From NCBI GenBank assembly GCA_945860295.1, contig CAMAQH010000007.1, positions 62,001-126,000 of the forward strand: DNA of 64,000 nt, in the 5' to 3' direction. This DNA is from Prosthecobacter debontii (GTDB lineage Bacteria > Verrucomicrobiota > Verrucomicrobiia > Verrucomicrobiales > Verrucomicrobiaceae). A model generated the notes under the pieces. It searched no databases. It had not been told where the DNA came from and was given only the letters and a program-made list of their open reading frames with translations. Shown one piece after another: positions 43,273 to 53,083 of this stretch. The stretch's first letter is position 1, and the number at the start of each line of letters is the position of its first letter. Both the position numbers and the translations under genes were made by a program.

Positions 43273-45750
43273 ATGAACTCGCATCGCCTTTATCAACGAG
43301 CTGCCTGCCAACTATTGGTTGCAGTCCTTGCCATCACCTCATCACTCTGCGCCGCCGCTCCTTCCCCCGAGTTCCTCAAGACCTACTGCATCAATTGTCA
43401 CGGCGCTGAGAAACAAAAAGGAGATCGTCGTTTCGACGCACTCACGTCTGAGATCAAAACCCCAGATGATGCTTTGCTTTGGCAGGAAATTCTTGATCAG
43501 CTCAATCAGGATGACATGCCCCCGAAAAAAGAGAAGCAGCCGCAGAAGCCGGAGCTGCTCGCGGCGATCGATGCTATCACGCAATCCATCGCCGATGCCA
43601 CGCAGCGCTTCAAAGGCACGGGAGCGCACACGGTTCTGCGTCGGCTCAACAGTTTCGAGTATCGAAACACCATCGGCGACCTGCTAGGATTGAACGTTGC
43701 GGGCTGGAATCCCAGCGCGGACTTCCCACCCGAGGTCCGTGCCGATGGCTTTGACAACAACAGCGCGGCGCAAGTAACCTCCGGCATTTTGCTCGATCAT
43801 TACTTTGCCGCCGCTGAGGAGGCCATCCAGCGCACGACTGCCTTTGGTCCGAAACCTGAGATGAAGACTTACACGCAGAAGTCACCGTTCTACTTCGAGA
43901 AACGGAAAGCTGGCGACTTGCCGAAGATCTTCCAGACCGACCGCTACCGCTGGGTATCGGACACGGGCTACGATGATCTCGTCGCGCGGTATTATCGCGG
44001 TGGGCACATTGGATTCGAGCCACTGGGGCACGGCGGCGCACCGCAGAGCGGGCGCTATACCATCCGTGTGCAGGCCGCTGCGATTGATCGCGAGAATCCG
44101 TATGATTTCCTGAAGGACATCCGCAGCGGCGATCCGATCGTGATGGAAATCGCCGCCGTGACTCGTGGAGGCAGTGTCGAGAGCACGGGGAACATCACCA
44201 CGCAACGCACGCTCGCCTTGGTGGAAATCACCAGCGATAAACCACAATGGTTCGAGTGGACCGTCGATCTCGAACGCGGTGAAGAGCCGGAGGTGCGCTT
44301 CCGCAATGGCACGGAGAAGGCCAAGTCACTGGCGTTCAAGTTGAACAGATTCGCAAAAGGTCATCCCGAACTGGAAGCGATTGGAAAGCTGAGCAAGGGC
44401 GAGCTCGCTTTGGCAATGCTCAAGGCCTATCGCGGCCCGAAGCTCCGCATTTGGGAAATGCAGGTCACCGGCCCGCAACTCGATCAATGGCCGACATCGG
44501 GTCACGCCTTGCTCTATGGCAAGCTTACGCCGGATCGAATCAGCCGTGCCAACATCCCCGAGCGTTTGAAAGTCTTCGCCGAGGCAGCCTTCCGCCGTCC
44601 TTTGGCTCAACGCGAGCTGTCTCCCATCGGCAAGCTCATCAACGCCAAGCTCGACGCTGGCATGAAGCCGATGGATGCCCTGCAACTTGGCTTTCAAACC
44701 ATCCTATGCTCACCCGCGTTCCTGCATGTGCATGAAGGCACCGGCAAGCTGAACGACTTTGCGCTGGCATCACGCCTTTCGTATTTCTTCTGGTCTTCGA
44801 TGCCGGATCAGACGTTGATCCAACTCGCCACCGCAGGCAAACTGCGCGAGCCCGCCACTCTGAGCGCACAGGTGGATCGCATGCTCGCCGACCCGAAGTC
44901 GCAGCGCTTCGTGCAGAACTTCATTTGCCTCTGGCTAAACCTCGACCACATCGGCGAGATGCCGGTTTCTACCGACTTCGTTAGCTTCTTCCGCGACAAC
45001 ATCGACAGCGCCATGCGTGCTGAGACCGAGATGTTCTTCCGCCACATCCTCGACAAAAACTTGCCGCCACGAGAGTTCCTCGCCGCCAACTACACCTTCC
45101 TCAATCGCGAACTCGCCCTGCACTACGGCCTGCCGCCAGTCGAAGGCGTGCAGCTTCGCCAAGTCACGCTGCCCAAAGGCGAACGCGGTGGTCTGCTAAC
45201 CCAGTCCACCTTCCTCACCGCCTCTGCCAATGGCGTGGACACCTCGCCTGTCGTGCGTGGCGTCTATGTGCAGCATAAACTCCTCGGCTACACGCCGCCG
45301 CCACCTCCGCCCGACGTTCCGCTCATCGAGCCCGATGCCAGCGGAGCCAAAACCATCCGCGAGCAACTTGCCATGCATCGCGAGAACGCCACGTGTGCCT
45401 CCTGCCATCAAAAGATCGACCCCTTCGGCTTCGCACTGGAGAACTTCGACGCCATCGGCGGCTGGCGCGAAAACTATTCCGGTGATCAAAAGATCGACCC
45501 CAGCGGCGACCTCCCCACCGGCGAGAAGTTCAAAGGCTTCACCGACTTTCGCACCCTGCTCATCGCACGCCACGAGCAATTTACCCGATCCCTAACCGAA
45601 AAGCTCCTCACCTATGCTCTCGGACGTGGCCCCGATTTCACCGATCACGCCGCCATCGACGGCATCGTCAACGACATGCGCACTCCCGGACGTGGTTTCC
45701 GCGACATGATCCACGACGTTATCGCAAGCGCTCCATTCCGGCAGAACTGA
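43273..45750 (+). CDS. exported DUF1592/DUF1588/DUF1585 cytochrome-motif protein
   Basis: The 825-residue protein has a signal peptide ending near SLCAAAP and an N-terminal C39-IN-C42-H43 heme motif. The DUF1587-1592-1588-1585 series known from planctomycetes follows: LRRLNSFEYRNTIGDLLGLN, FAEAAFRRPLAQRELSP, LASRLSYFFWSSMPDQTLIQ, GGLLTQSTFLTASANGVDTS and LAMHRENATCASCHQKIDPF with a second motif at C708-C711-H712. The DUF1585 end is SLTEKLLTYALGRGPD. It normally partners a DUF1552 protein, which is present upstream. A role in electron transfer during polymer degradation is conceivable but unproven. Confidence 0.87.
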   Translation: MNSHRLYQRAACQLLVAVLAITSSLCAAAPSPEFLKTYCINCHGAEKQKGDRRFDALTSEIKTPDDALLWQEILDQLNQDDMPPKKEKQPQKPELLAAIDAITQSIADATQRFKGTGAHTVLRRLNSFEYRNTIGDLLGLNVAGWNPSADFPPEVRADGFDNNSAAQVTSGILLDHYFAAAEEAIQRTTAFGPKPEMKTYTQKSPFYFEKRKAGDLPKIFQTDRYRWVSDTGYDDLVARYYRGGHIGFEPLGHGGAPQSGRYTIRVQAAAIDRENPYDFLKDIRSGDPIVMEIAAVTRGGSVESTGNITTQRTLALVEITSDKPQWFEWTVDLERGEEPEVRFRNGTEKAKSLAFKLNRFAKGHPELEAIGKLSKGELALAMLKAYRGPKLRIWEMQVTGPQLDQWPTSGHALLYGKLTPDRISRANIPERLKVFAEAAFRRPLAQRELSPIGKLINAKLDAGMKPMDALQLGFQTILCSPAFLHVHEGTGKLNDFALASRLSYFFWSSMPDQTLIQLATAGKLREPATLSAQVDRMLADPKSQRFVQNFICLWLNLDHIGEMPVSTDFVSFFRDNIDSAMRAETEMFFRHILDKNLPPREFLAANYTFLNRELALHYGLPPVEGVQLRQVTLPKGERGGLLTQSTFLTASANGVDTSPVVRGVYVQHKLLGYTPPPPPPDVPLIEPDASGAKTIREQLAMHRENATCASCHQKIDPFGFALENFDAIGGWRENYSGDQKIDPSGDLPTGEKFKGFTDFRTLLIARHEQFTRSLTEKLLTYALGRGPDFTDHAAIDGIVNDMRTPGRGFRDMIHDVIASAPFRQN

Positions 45751-45860
45751 CTGTCGAAATGAAACCGGTTTAGTTGCCGTCGCGCTCAACATTACGCGCA
45801 ATAGACTGGGTTCCCTCGATTTGAACTATTCGATCACATCCCATAGTTGCCTCTGCTTTA

Positions 45861-48800
45861 TCACGTTGCGCTGCTGAGCCATTTCGAGGCGATAGCGAGC
45901 AGGTCGGTTTTGGACATCGTGGCTGCGTCCGCGCCGAAGCAGGCTGCTTCCACGCGCTCGAGGTCGGTTTGCAATTCGCTCTGTTGGGTCTCCTTCAGTT
46001 TCACGAGCGGACTCGAACACAAACGCCGCAGCAAGGTAACAACGGCGAAGCCATCCACATCCTTGGGCATGGTGAAGACATCGCGGGCGCGCACGGGGCG
46101 CTCGGTTTTGCTTTTGCCGCGTCGTGCGAGCCAGGTGATCAATGCGAAGGCTAAAACCGCGCCGCCGATGATGGATGGCCAAAGATACGGACTCTTCGCG
46201 GCGACGATGGCGACTTCTTTGGCGCTCATGGTGCGGCCAACTTGCACTGCGGGTTCCTTCAAGGTGGTGAGGTTCATGTCGGAGTAGCTTTCGTTCACAA
46301 CCTTCGCGTCCTTGGCCTTGGGTTGCGGGAAGTTGAACGTGATTGGTGTCTCGGAGGCGCGGACTTGGTCGCCATCCAAGGAGATCGTCCAGACGCGCTC
46401 GGACTTCGGCGCGACTTGATCGGCCCAGGTGTTCAGCTCGGTGATTTGCAGACCTTCGTGCGGGTTCACGTTCTTCACCGCGATGGCACTCGCGGTTTTC
46501 ATGTCGAGCAGTTGATCAAGCTCAGGCACCATGCCGCTGGCGGTGGCTTTCACTTCTAGCGTGAGTGCGCCATTGATGTTGAGCTGGCGGTTGTCGAGGG
46601 TTTGCGTGATCTCGATGTTGTTCGCTGGGCGTGGTTCAATCTTGTCAGTGGCGACTTTGATGACGGTCTCGGCGGACTCGGCGGGGATGGTGATGGGGCC
46701 GCTGAGATCGACGAACTTCAGCTCAAGCTGCACGGGCGGGATTTTGTCAACGCTGGCGTCCTTAGCGCGCACATGCAGGTAGGCGAGGATGGTTTCATCC
46801 CAACCGGCTTGCGCGGTCGGGCGCGGTTTTATCTCAGGCGTGGCAAAGGTGAAGCTCTGGATGTCGAAGAAGGGCGCGAGCGCTTCGGTGATGTTGAGTT
46901 CGAGTTCATCGCGCGGGCCTTGCGCGGCGCGCATCTTCTTCACGAGTGCGGATGGTTTCTTTTGCTGTTTCACGAGTCCGGCGTTGGCGTCGTTCGTGAG
47001 GTATTGACCAAAGTGCGCGGCGCGGCCCATGGCTTCGGTGTGAACGATGCTGACGATGATGCCGAAGTCTTGATCGCGACCGACGGTGTTCGGGCCATCG
47101 ACGCGGGTTTGCAACCGCACTTCACTGAGCAACTCGTCAAGATAAGCGACCTGTTTTTGCGCGCCGAGCGTGAAGGGATCGTCCTTGGTGATGACGAGCG
47201 AGCTGGCGAGGTAGCGGTATTTTAAATCTTCGTGCAGCGGGTCTTTTTCATCAGCGAGACGGTCGTTCACGATCTTGGCAAACATGCTGATGTGCGCCTT
47301 CGATGCCTTGCCTGGCAAGGCGACGAGGTGTTCGCGGATGCGCGTCAAAGCGGCGCGGTTCATGGCTTTGCTGAGATTGATCTGGCCGTTCGAGCTGATG
47401 CCGAGCAGGCCATTGAACCAGCCGAGATAGGCTGCGACGTTGTAGTCGGCGGGTGCAAGTTTGGCGACCTGCTTGCCATACGCGACGGCACCGCGATTGA
47501 AGTATTCCTGGGCTTGCAGGTTCTTCTCTTTGTAACCCGCCATGCGCATCTTGCTGTCGCTGGCGGCGAGTTCCTGGAAGTATTCAAAGTCACCCCACTC
47601 GACGAGTAGCGTGCCTGCGAGGGTTAGCGCGCGCGAGCTGTCGCCATGGCCCGCGATCCAGCCGTCGATGAGCTTCAGCGCGGTGCCGTAGCCTTCGCGC
47701 ACGAGGTCGAGCGTCTGTGTTTCATCGCGCTGCGTCATGCCAGCGGTTTGCACGTCCATCTTGCGCCAGCGTTCGCCGAGGTTCTTGCTCATGCGCGAGA
47801 GGATGAGGAAGAACAAAGGCTCATCCATCTTGTCCATCTGACCGAAGACTTTCTCGATGTGCGTGGTGCGATATGTCTCCGCGTTGCTGTAGGCGAGGTC
47901 GAAGGCATCGACGACTTTGCTGTAATCAGCGGGCGCGATGCCCGCCTGACGAAACAGCACCATCATGCGCGAGAGACTCTCGATGTTCTTTTCCATCATG
48001 ATCGGCGTGACGGGAATGCGTGCGTCATCGGGTAGGTTGAACTTGCGGCGCAGTTGCTCGGGGATCTGCGGGTTGTGCGTCTTCGCCCACACGCCGAGGA
48101 AGTCCTCCGCCAGCGCAGCTCCGGCGCGTGCGCTGCGTTTGCCGATCTCGACGATGCGTTCGGCGGCTTGATCAAAATTCGCGCCGGTGAGGATGAGGCG
48201 CGACATGGCGATATCCATGCGATCTCGCGTTCCCGCATTCAGAGAGGCAGCCCATTTGTCTGTCGGCGCGTGCGGCATGAGGTCTTCGGGCAGGATGAAC
48301 TTTTGCTGGTTACTCGTGGCGGATTTTTGCGTGAACGTGTTCTCCGCTTCGCTGGCCCAAACGTCGGCCATCAGCTCGATAACCTGCGTCCAGGGCTGCT
48401 CGCCGGGCTTTATAAGATCGCAGAGCAAAGCCGCGACATTGGCCTGCACCGCAATGTTGGACGTGCGGGTCAGCACATCGCCGTTGCGGTCGTTCTGCAC
48501 TTTGCGCTCGAGCGCGGCGAGCAGTTTCATCGCGATCTCGGGATTGGTTTTGACGAGATCGGTGAAGACCGGTGCGAGCGTGCTCGGTGGCACTTGAGTG
48601 ATGATTTTCGAGATGGCCGAGATGGGCTTCTGTTTTTCCCAGCCTTTGTTTTTGCCGGTCGAAGGCGCGAGCAGGTCGCGAATGTTCTCATCCCAGATGC
48701 GTTGCACCTCGCTGCGTTGCGTGCTCTCGCGTTGCTCCTGCGTGGCGACGAAGGCCATGAGTTCATTGCGCACGCCTTCATCGGCGATCTGCGCGATCTG

Positions 48801-49424
48801 ATCATTCGTCGGCAGGTAATCGCGTGCGAGATCGCGGAAGTTGCCTGCGATAAGCACACGCGCGGCGAGCAGTCGCTTCGCCGGATCAGTGCCGCCAAAC
48901 TTGCCCGTGCCTTTTTGAAAGCGATCCACCAGCCAGAAGCGCTCGTTCACCGGCACGGCGATGCCGAGTAGCTGGCCGAGCCTGCGCACGTTGTCGTTGT
49001 TGAGTTCGGCGGGCGCGGCATCGGAGAGTTCGACGATGTCATCGAGGCGCACCACGGGCTTCCGATTCTCGGTGAGGTCGGCAAGCATCTTGTTGTAAAT
49101 CTTCACCGCGAGGTCGGGCGGCATCTGCTTCAGCTCCTCGCCAATCTTGGCCCAATCACCCGTAACGAAACGCATGAGGAAGCGGTCATTTGCAGGCAAA
49201 GTGGCGGGATCAGCGGTGCCCACGCGTTCGAGCTGACGCAGCAGCTCGCCTGGGTCGCGCGTGAACTTTTGGTTCATGACCGACTCATATTCTTTGATTA
49301 GCTTCGGATCAGGCCCAGGAGGCGCTATGGGTTGCTGTGCAGGCGCGGGAACAGCCGGTTGTTGAGCTTGCGAGGTCGTGAGGATGACGAGCGCTAGTGC
49401 GGCGCAGAGATGAAGTGGGTTCAT
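45861..49424 (-). CDS. large exported, membrane-anchored protein of a Bat-like operon
   Basis: This 1187-residue protein starts with a signal peptide (MNPLHLCAALALVILTTSQA) and has a single transmembrane helix near the C-terminus (LWPSIIGGAVLAFALITWLA, about 1095-1115) followed by a cytoplasmic tail of about 75 residues. The first 800 residues look all-helical and may form TPR-like repeats. Beta-rich domains then precede the helix, as in BatD proteins. It is the last gene of a four-gene minus-strand run with a VWA protein. I infer it to be the BatD-like component of a MoxR/VWA system. No enzymatic motif is seen. Confidence 0.62.
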   Translation of the reverse strand: MNPLHLCAALALVILTTSQAQQPAVPAPAQQPIAPPGPDPKLIKEYESVMNQKFTRDPGELLRQLERVGTADPATLPANDRFLMRFVTGDWAKIGEELKQMPPDLAVKIYNKMLADLTENRKPVVRLDDIVELSDAAPAELNNDNVRRLGQLLGIAVPVNERFWLVDRFQKGTGKFGGTDPAKRLLAARVLIAGNFRDLARDYLPTNDQIAQIADEGVRNELMAFVATQEQRESTQRSEVQRIWDENIRDLLAPSTGKNKGWEKQKPISAISKIITQVPPSTLAPVFTDLVKTNPEIAMKLLAALERKVQNDRNGDVLTRTSNIAVQANVAALLCDLIKPGEQPWTQVIELMADVWASEAENTFTQKSATSNQQKFILPEDLMPHAPTDKWAASLNAGTRDRMDIAMSRLILTGANFDQAAERIVEIGKRSARAGAALAEDFLGVWAKTHNPQIPEQLRRKFNLPDDARIPVTPIMMEKNIESLSRMMVLFRQAGIAPADYSKVVDAFDLAYSNAETYRTTHIEKVFGQMDKMDEPLFFLILSRMSKNLGERWRKMDVQTAGMTQRDETQTLDLVREGYGTALKLIDGWIAGHGDSSRALTLAGTLLVEWGDFEYFQELAASDSKMRMAGYKEKNLQAQEYFNRGAVAYGKQVAKLAPADYNVAAYLGWFNGLLGISSNGQINLSKAMNRAALTRIREHLVALPGKASKAHISMFAKIVNDRLADEKDPLHEDLKYRYLASSLVITKDDPFTLGAQKQVAYLDELLSEVRLQTRVDGPNTVGRDQDFGIIVSIVHTEAMGRAAHFGQYLTNDANAGLVKQQKKPSALVKKMRAAQGPRDELELNITEALAPFFDIQSFTFATPEIKPRPTAQAGWDETILAYLHVRAKDASVDKIPPVQLELKFVDLSGPITIPAESAETVIKVATDKIEPRPANNIEITQTLDNRQLNINGALTLEVKATASGMVPELDQLLDMKTASAIAVKNVNPHEGLQITELNTWADQVAPKSERVWTISLDGDQVRASETPITFNFPQPKAKDAKVVNESYSDMNLTTLKEPAVQVGRTMSAKEVAIVAAKSPYLWPSIIGGAVLAFALITWLARRGKSKTERPVRARDVFTMPKDVDGFAVVTLLRRLCSSPLVKLKETQQSELQTDLERVEAACFGADAATMSKTDLLAIASKWLSSAT

Positions 49425-49433
49425 GGAATAAAA

Positions 49434-49973
49434 TTAGGATCCTGGCTTGTCCAGCTTCTCGAACTCCTGAAATCCCGCGCGACCATCGCCATTCGAGACG
49501 CGCGCTGCGGGGACGAGTCCAAGCGGGCGGTTCAGCAACGCAGCGGCGGCAGCTTTGCCTTTGCCGCCTTCAGCACCGCCGCCAGCGGGAGTGCCTTTAG
49601 CGTCCTCTTTGATGAGCAGTGCGGCTTCGAGATTCAGCTGCTTCGGTGCGATGATGCCCTGCACTCCCTGCACCGCGCGAATCGTGCTGGTGGCAGCCGC
49701 GGGCGCTGGTGGGACGCCTTTCACCGTGTTAGGCGGAGTGGCCTGGATGCCATCGACTTTGTTGACGCCTTGCTCGGAAGGAGGTGGTGGTGGAGTCACG
49801 GGCACGACCGTCGGCGGCGCGATCTTTTTGATGCTGGTGACGGCTTTCTGCTTCACGCCTTTGACGCCGTTGATCGCATCTGCGGTAGGCTTTTCCTGCG
49901 CCATGGCGATGCCTGCCACAAGCAGCATGGCAGCCGCGAGTGCGTTGTTTGTTAGCCTGTTCATCATCTTCAT
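49434..49973 (-). CDS. small exported proline/alanine-rich protein
   Basis: This 179-residue protein has a signal peptide (NALAAAMLLVAGIAMAQ). The mature part is low-complexity: repeated INGVKGVKQKAV-like VKGV and VQGV units, a PPPPPS stretch and a GGGAEGGKGKAAAAALL segment. It is likely to be disordered or a flexible linker. It overlaps the gene upstream by ATGA and precedes the giant BatD-like gene by nine bases. I do not recognise a family. Confidence 0.65.
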   Translation of the reverse strand: MKMMNRLTNNALAAAMLLVAGIAMAQEKPTADAINGVKGVKQKAVTSIKKIAPPTVVPVTPPPPPSEQGVNKVDGIQATPPNTVKGVPPAPAAATSTIRAVQGVQGIIAPKQLNLEAALLIKEDAKGTPAGGGAEGGKGKAAAAALLNRPLGLVPAARVSNGDGRAGFQEFEKLDKPGS

Positions 49974-50524
49974 TTCTCAATGGTCCTCGCAAATTCTGCC
50001 GCGACTCGATCTTCATACTTCTCCAGCGCGCCGGGCTCCTGATGCTCCGCGAGGAAGCGGAAAATCTGTCGCGTGCGCTCGGCGAAGGGTCGCCATTCCT
50101 CCTCGGCGGCACCGTTCGTTTTCAAGAGATAGGTTGCGTAATAGTGCGCCTTGCCGAGCATCTCACGCACGGCGCGGGTGATCTTTGCGTCTTCGCCATG
50201 CGTCTGTGCCGCCTCGCGCAGCAGGCCGGTCAGTTCTTCGATGGAGCCCGCGACATCGAGCAGCTCCAACTGCGCCTTTGATTTCGCCAGACGAATCTGA
50301 TGATGCACGAGTGGGGCTTCGGTCTTCAGCAGCTCAGCGCTGAGCTTATCATACTCCTCAATGATGACCGCCCAGTCCGGCTCCTTCATGCGCTCCAGTT
50401 CGCGGATTTGCTCGACGTGCTTGCGCGCTGTGATACGGGCCCGCTCGTTGTGGCCTTCATTGAAGTGGTAATATAACGCCGCCACCGGACACAGCAGCCA
50501 GAGTAGGGTTAAAAACTTTCTCAT
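49970..50524 (-). CDS. membrane-anchored helical protein of the Bat-like operon
   Basis: The ATG at 50524 overlaps the VWA gene stop by ATGA; a longer in-frame start at 50644 lies inside the VWA gene and is rejected. The 184 residues begin with an uncleaved-type signal anchor MRKFLTLLWLLCPVAALYYH, followed by an all-helical, charged region (ELERMKEPDWAVIIEEYDKL, REMLGKAHYYATYLLKTNG) that could form TPR-like helices. Small helical or TPR proteins are regular members of Bat operons (BatC position). The function is otherwise unknown. Confidence 0.72.
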   Translation of the reverse strand: MRKFLTLLWLLCPVAALYYHFNEGHNERARITARKHVEQIRELERMKEPDWAVIIEEYDKLSAELLKTEAPLVHHQIRLAKSKAQLELLDVAGSIEELTGLLREAAQTHGEDAKITRAVREMLGKAHYYATYLLKTNGAAEEEWRPFAERTRQIFRFLAEHQEPGALEKYEDRVAAEFARTIEK

Positions 50525-51501
50525 CGTGCCAATGCCGCCTCCTTCCTGACGTTGCGCACCTTCCAGTCCGAGCCAAAGAACTCCAGCGCGACGGGAATGA
50601 ACGCATGGATGAACGCGCCCAGCACCATCGCCAGCACTGCCCACTGCGCGAGCGTGAGCCCCTGATGCGGCAGGGCCAGCGGCACGACGAGATCGCCCAG
50701 CGCCTCGGTCGCGAGATGCTTATCATTCACATCATGATAAGCACCGAGCAACGAGGTCGCGACCCGATGCAAAGTATCGGCCTCCTGACGCGATTGATGC
50801 CCGTCGATGAAGCTACCCTTGTGCGGATTGCCGATACCAAGCACCAGAAGTTCCCGCACCGATGTAGGGCGCGGATTGATCGGCGCGAGCGGCACGGAAT
50901 CGCCGTCTGTGAGGATGATCACGCGCGTGCTGCTCTTGGGGAAGTCCGCCACGATTTCCAGCGAGCGATTCACCGCCGTCCCGAGATCCGTCTGGCCGAC
51001 AGGCATCGCATAGGTGAGCGGCAGGCCGTTGAAGACATTTCGCACGAGTTCAGGATCACGCGCCTCCATCACCACGGGCAATGAGTCCGTGTAAAAGCCG
51101 ATCACGCCGAAACGCAGATTGCCGCTCACGCGCTGCAGGATTCCCTCCACGACCTCGCGCATCCGCGCATGACGTGTCAGCGTGCCATCCGGCCCCGAGT
51201 CCTGCAAAAATATGCTCGGCGACAAATCCGCGACAAACACTAAGCGCGTCGCCTCCGCATCGTGCCGTTCCATCGCCGTCGCATCATCCGGCGCTTCGAG
51301 TTTCAGCATCAGCAAGGTCGCCACGCCCCATGTGAAAGCCGTGAGGCCCACCACACGCAGCGAAGGCACCACATTCGTCCACGCCGCTGCTCTGCTCGGC
51401 CCAAACGCCAGCTGCGCCGTCACGCGAATGCGCCGCGCATGAATCCACTCGGCAAGCGAGACAAGCAGCAGGACAGTGGTGGCGGCAATCAGAGGAACCA
51501 T
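50521..51501 (-). CDS. VWA-domain membrane protein (BatA/BatB-like)
   Basis: This 326-residue protein has N-terminal hydrophobic helices (residues 3-18 and 50-66), a von Willebrand factor A domain, and a C-terminal helix (TLAQWAVLAMVLGAFIHAFI). The metal site is DLSPSIFLQ (near residue 94) with the later TDGDS near 203. The first Ser of the usual DxSxS is kept, and the fold strands LRFGVIGFYTD and STRVIILTDGDS are clear. VWA proteins of this sort act with MoxR ATPases. It starts a run of four coupled genes. The matching MoxR and DUF58 genes lie at 29-31 kb. Confidence 0.85.
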   Translation of the reverse strand: MVPLIAATTVLLLVSLAEWIHARRIRVTAQLAFGPSRAAAWTNVVPSLRVVGLTAFTWGVATLLMLKLEAPDDATAMERHDAEATRLVFVADLSPSIFLQDSGPDGTLTRHARMREVVEGILQRVSGNLRFGVIGFYTDSLPVVMEARDPELVRNVFNGLPLTYAMPVGQTDLGTAVNRSLEIVADFPKSSTRVIILTDGDSVPLAPINPRPTSVRELLVLGIGNPHKGSFIDGHQSRQEADTLHRVATSLLGAYHDVNDKHLATEALGDLVVPLALPHQGLTLAQWAVLAMVLGAFIHAFIPVALEFFGSDWKVRNVRKEAALAR

Positions 51502-51578
51502 TCGTGAAGGGGCGATGCAAACGTCTATAGCGTGGGCTTTCTAGCCTGGGGTGAACTGGTAGCTTTTGCCCATCGAAG

Positions 51579-53063
51579 CTACGCAATCACCCCCTTCACC
51601 ACCTTCGCCGGATTCACACCGGTGAGGCGGAAGTCGAGGCCTTGGAAGCGGTAGCTGAGCTTGTTGTGATCGAGGCCAAAGAGATGGAGGATAGTGGCGT
51701 GGAAGTCGTGCATCGACACGGGATCACGGGCGACGTTCCAGGCGAAGTCATCGGTCTCGCCATGCACCTGGCCGCCTTTGATGCCGCCGCCAGCCATCCA
51801 TAAACTGAACGCGGCAGGATGATGGTCGCGGCCCGTGACTTTCTTGAAGCCCTTGCGGTTTTCGCCCAGCGCGGTACGGCCGAATTCGCTGCCCCACACG
51901 ACGAGCGTGGTGTCGAGCAGGCCGCGCTGTTTGAGGTCCTTCAAAAGCGCGGCGATGGGCTGATCGACCATCTGGCAATTGTGCGCGAGCTGCGGATCGA
52001 GCGCGCTGTGATGATCCCATGACGCGTGGATGATATTCACAAAGCGCACGCCGCGCTCGACCATGCGCCGCGCGTTCAAGCAGTGCCGCGAGAAGGTCTG
52101 GTAGTTGCCAATGCCGCCGAGGTTGCTCTTGATCGGCGGCTCGATGCGATCCACGCCATACGCATCGAGCGTGTCCTGTGATTCGCCGCTGAGATCGACT
52201 AGCTCTGGTGCCGAACTTTGCATGCGGAAGGCAAGTTCGTAGCTGTTGATGCGCGCTGCGATCTCTGGATCGCCGATGTGCTTGTGCTGGAGACGATTCA
52301 AATCATTGAGCGCGCGGATGCTTGCCGACTGCATTTCAGGCGTGATGCCATCAGGGTTGGCGAGATTCAACACAGGTGACGCGCCATTGCGAAACATCAC
52401 GCCGCCATACGACGACGGCAAAAAGCCGCTGGACCAGGTGGAACTGCCGCCTGGCAAGCCACGACCTTTGCTGACCATCACGACATACGACGGCAACTCT
52501 TGCGAGGCATTACCGAGGCCGTACGTCACCCACGAGCCGACGCTCGGACGCCCGAGCCGGGACTCGCCGCAGTTCAGCATGAGCTGTCCGGGCAGGTGAT
52601 TGAACTGCGTCGTGTGCATCGAACGGATCAACGCGATGTCATCCGCACAAGTGGCGATGTTTGGCAGCAGATCGCTGATCTCCATGCCGCACTGGCCATG
52701 TTTTTTGAAGATCCTCTTTGTGCCCATCACGGTGGCCGACTCCTTTTGTAGGAAGGCGAACTTTGCATTGCCCACGATGGAATCGGGCAGCGGCTGGCCG
52801 TCATATTTGTTGAGCAGCGGCTTCGGATCAAAGAGATCCATCTGCGACGGCCCGCCTTCGAGAAAGATGAAGATGCATCGCTCCGCCTTTGGCGCGAAAT
52901 GCGACACCCGAGTCGAGAGCGGATTCGCGGGGATGCTCGCATCCTCCGCGAGCAAGCCGTCCTGCTTTAGTAACGAAGCTAAAGCCAGCGTCCCCAGTCC
53001 GCACGAACTCGTCGCGAGGAAATCGCGGCGGGTTTGGGTGAGGTGTTGTTCGAAGGGGGACAT
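51579..53063 (-). CDS. exported DUF1501 protein
   Basis: This 494-residue DUF1501 protein begins MSPFEQHLTQTRRDFLATSS, with the twin-arginine motif and hydrophobic stretch to about residue 40. Family marks are CIFIFLEGGPSQMDLFDPK, SMHTTQFNHLPGQLMLNCGE, GSWVTYGLGNASQELPSYVV, LLDTTLVVWGSEFGRTALGE and GRDHHPAAFSLWMAGGGIKG. It belongs to a different DUF1501 branch from the pair at 21.7-24.6 kb and resembles the partial copy at the right edge. These longer forms usually pair with DUF1549/1553 proteins. It is downstream of the enolase-superfamily gene by 20 bases. Confidence 0.88.
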   Translation of the reverse strand: MSPFEQHLTQTRRDFLATSSCGLGTLALASLLKQDGLLAEDASIPANPLSTRVSHFAPKAERCIFIFLEGGPSQMDLFDPKPLLNKYDGQPLPDSIVGNAKFAFLQKESATVMGTKRIFKKHGQCGMEISDLLPNIATCADDIALIRSMHTTQFNHLPGQLMLNCGESRLGRPSVGSWVTYGLGNASQELPSYVVMVSKGRGLPGGSSTWSSGFLPSSYGGVMFRNGASPVLNLANPDGITPEMQSASIRALNDLNRLQHKHIGDPEIAARINSYELAFRMQSSAPELVDLSGESQDTLDAYGVDRIEPPIKSNLGGIGNYQTFSRHCLNARRMVERGVRFVNIIHASWDHHSALDPQLAHNCQMVDQPIAALLKDLKQRGLLDTTLVVWGSEFGRTALGENRKGFKKVTGRDHHPAAFSLWMAGGGIKGGQVHGETDDFAWNVARDPVSMHDFHATILHLFGLDHNKLSYRFQGLDFRLTGVNPAKVVKGVIA

Positions 53064-53083
53064 GGCATGATCCTAACGTGGCT

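Noticed and set aside
50525-50644. N-terminal extension of the helical membrane protein into the VWA gene
   Set aside because: The ATGA overlap at 50524 and the immediate signal anchor mark the true start.
28226-51501. MoxR, VWA and large protein as an antiphage MoxR-VWA defence system
   Set aside because: DUF58, BatD-like and small helical partners point to the ordinary Bat-type envelope operon, and no nuclease or other effector is linked.
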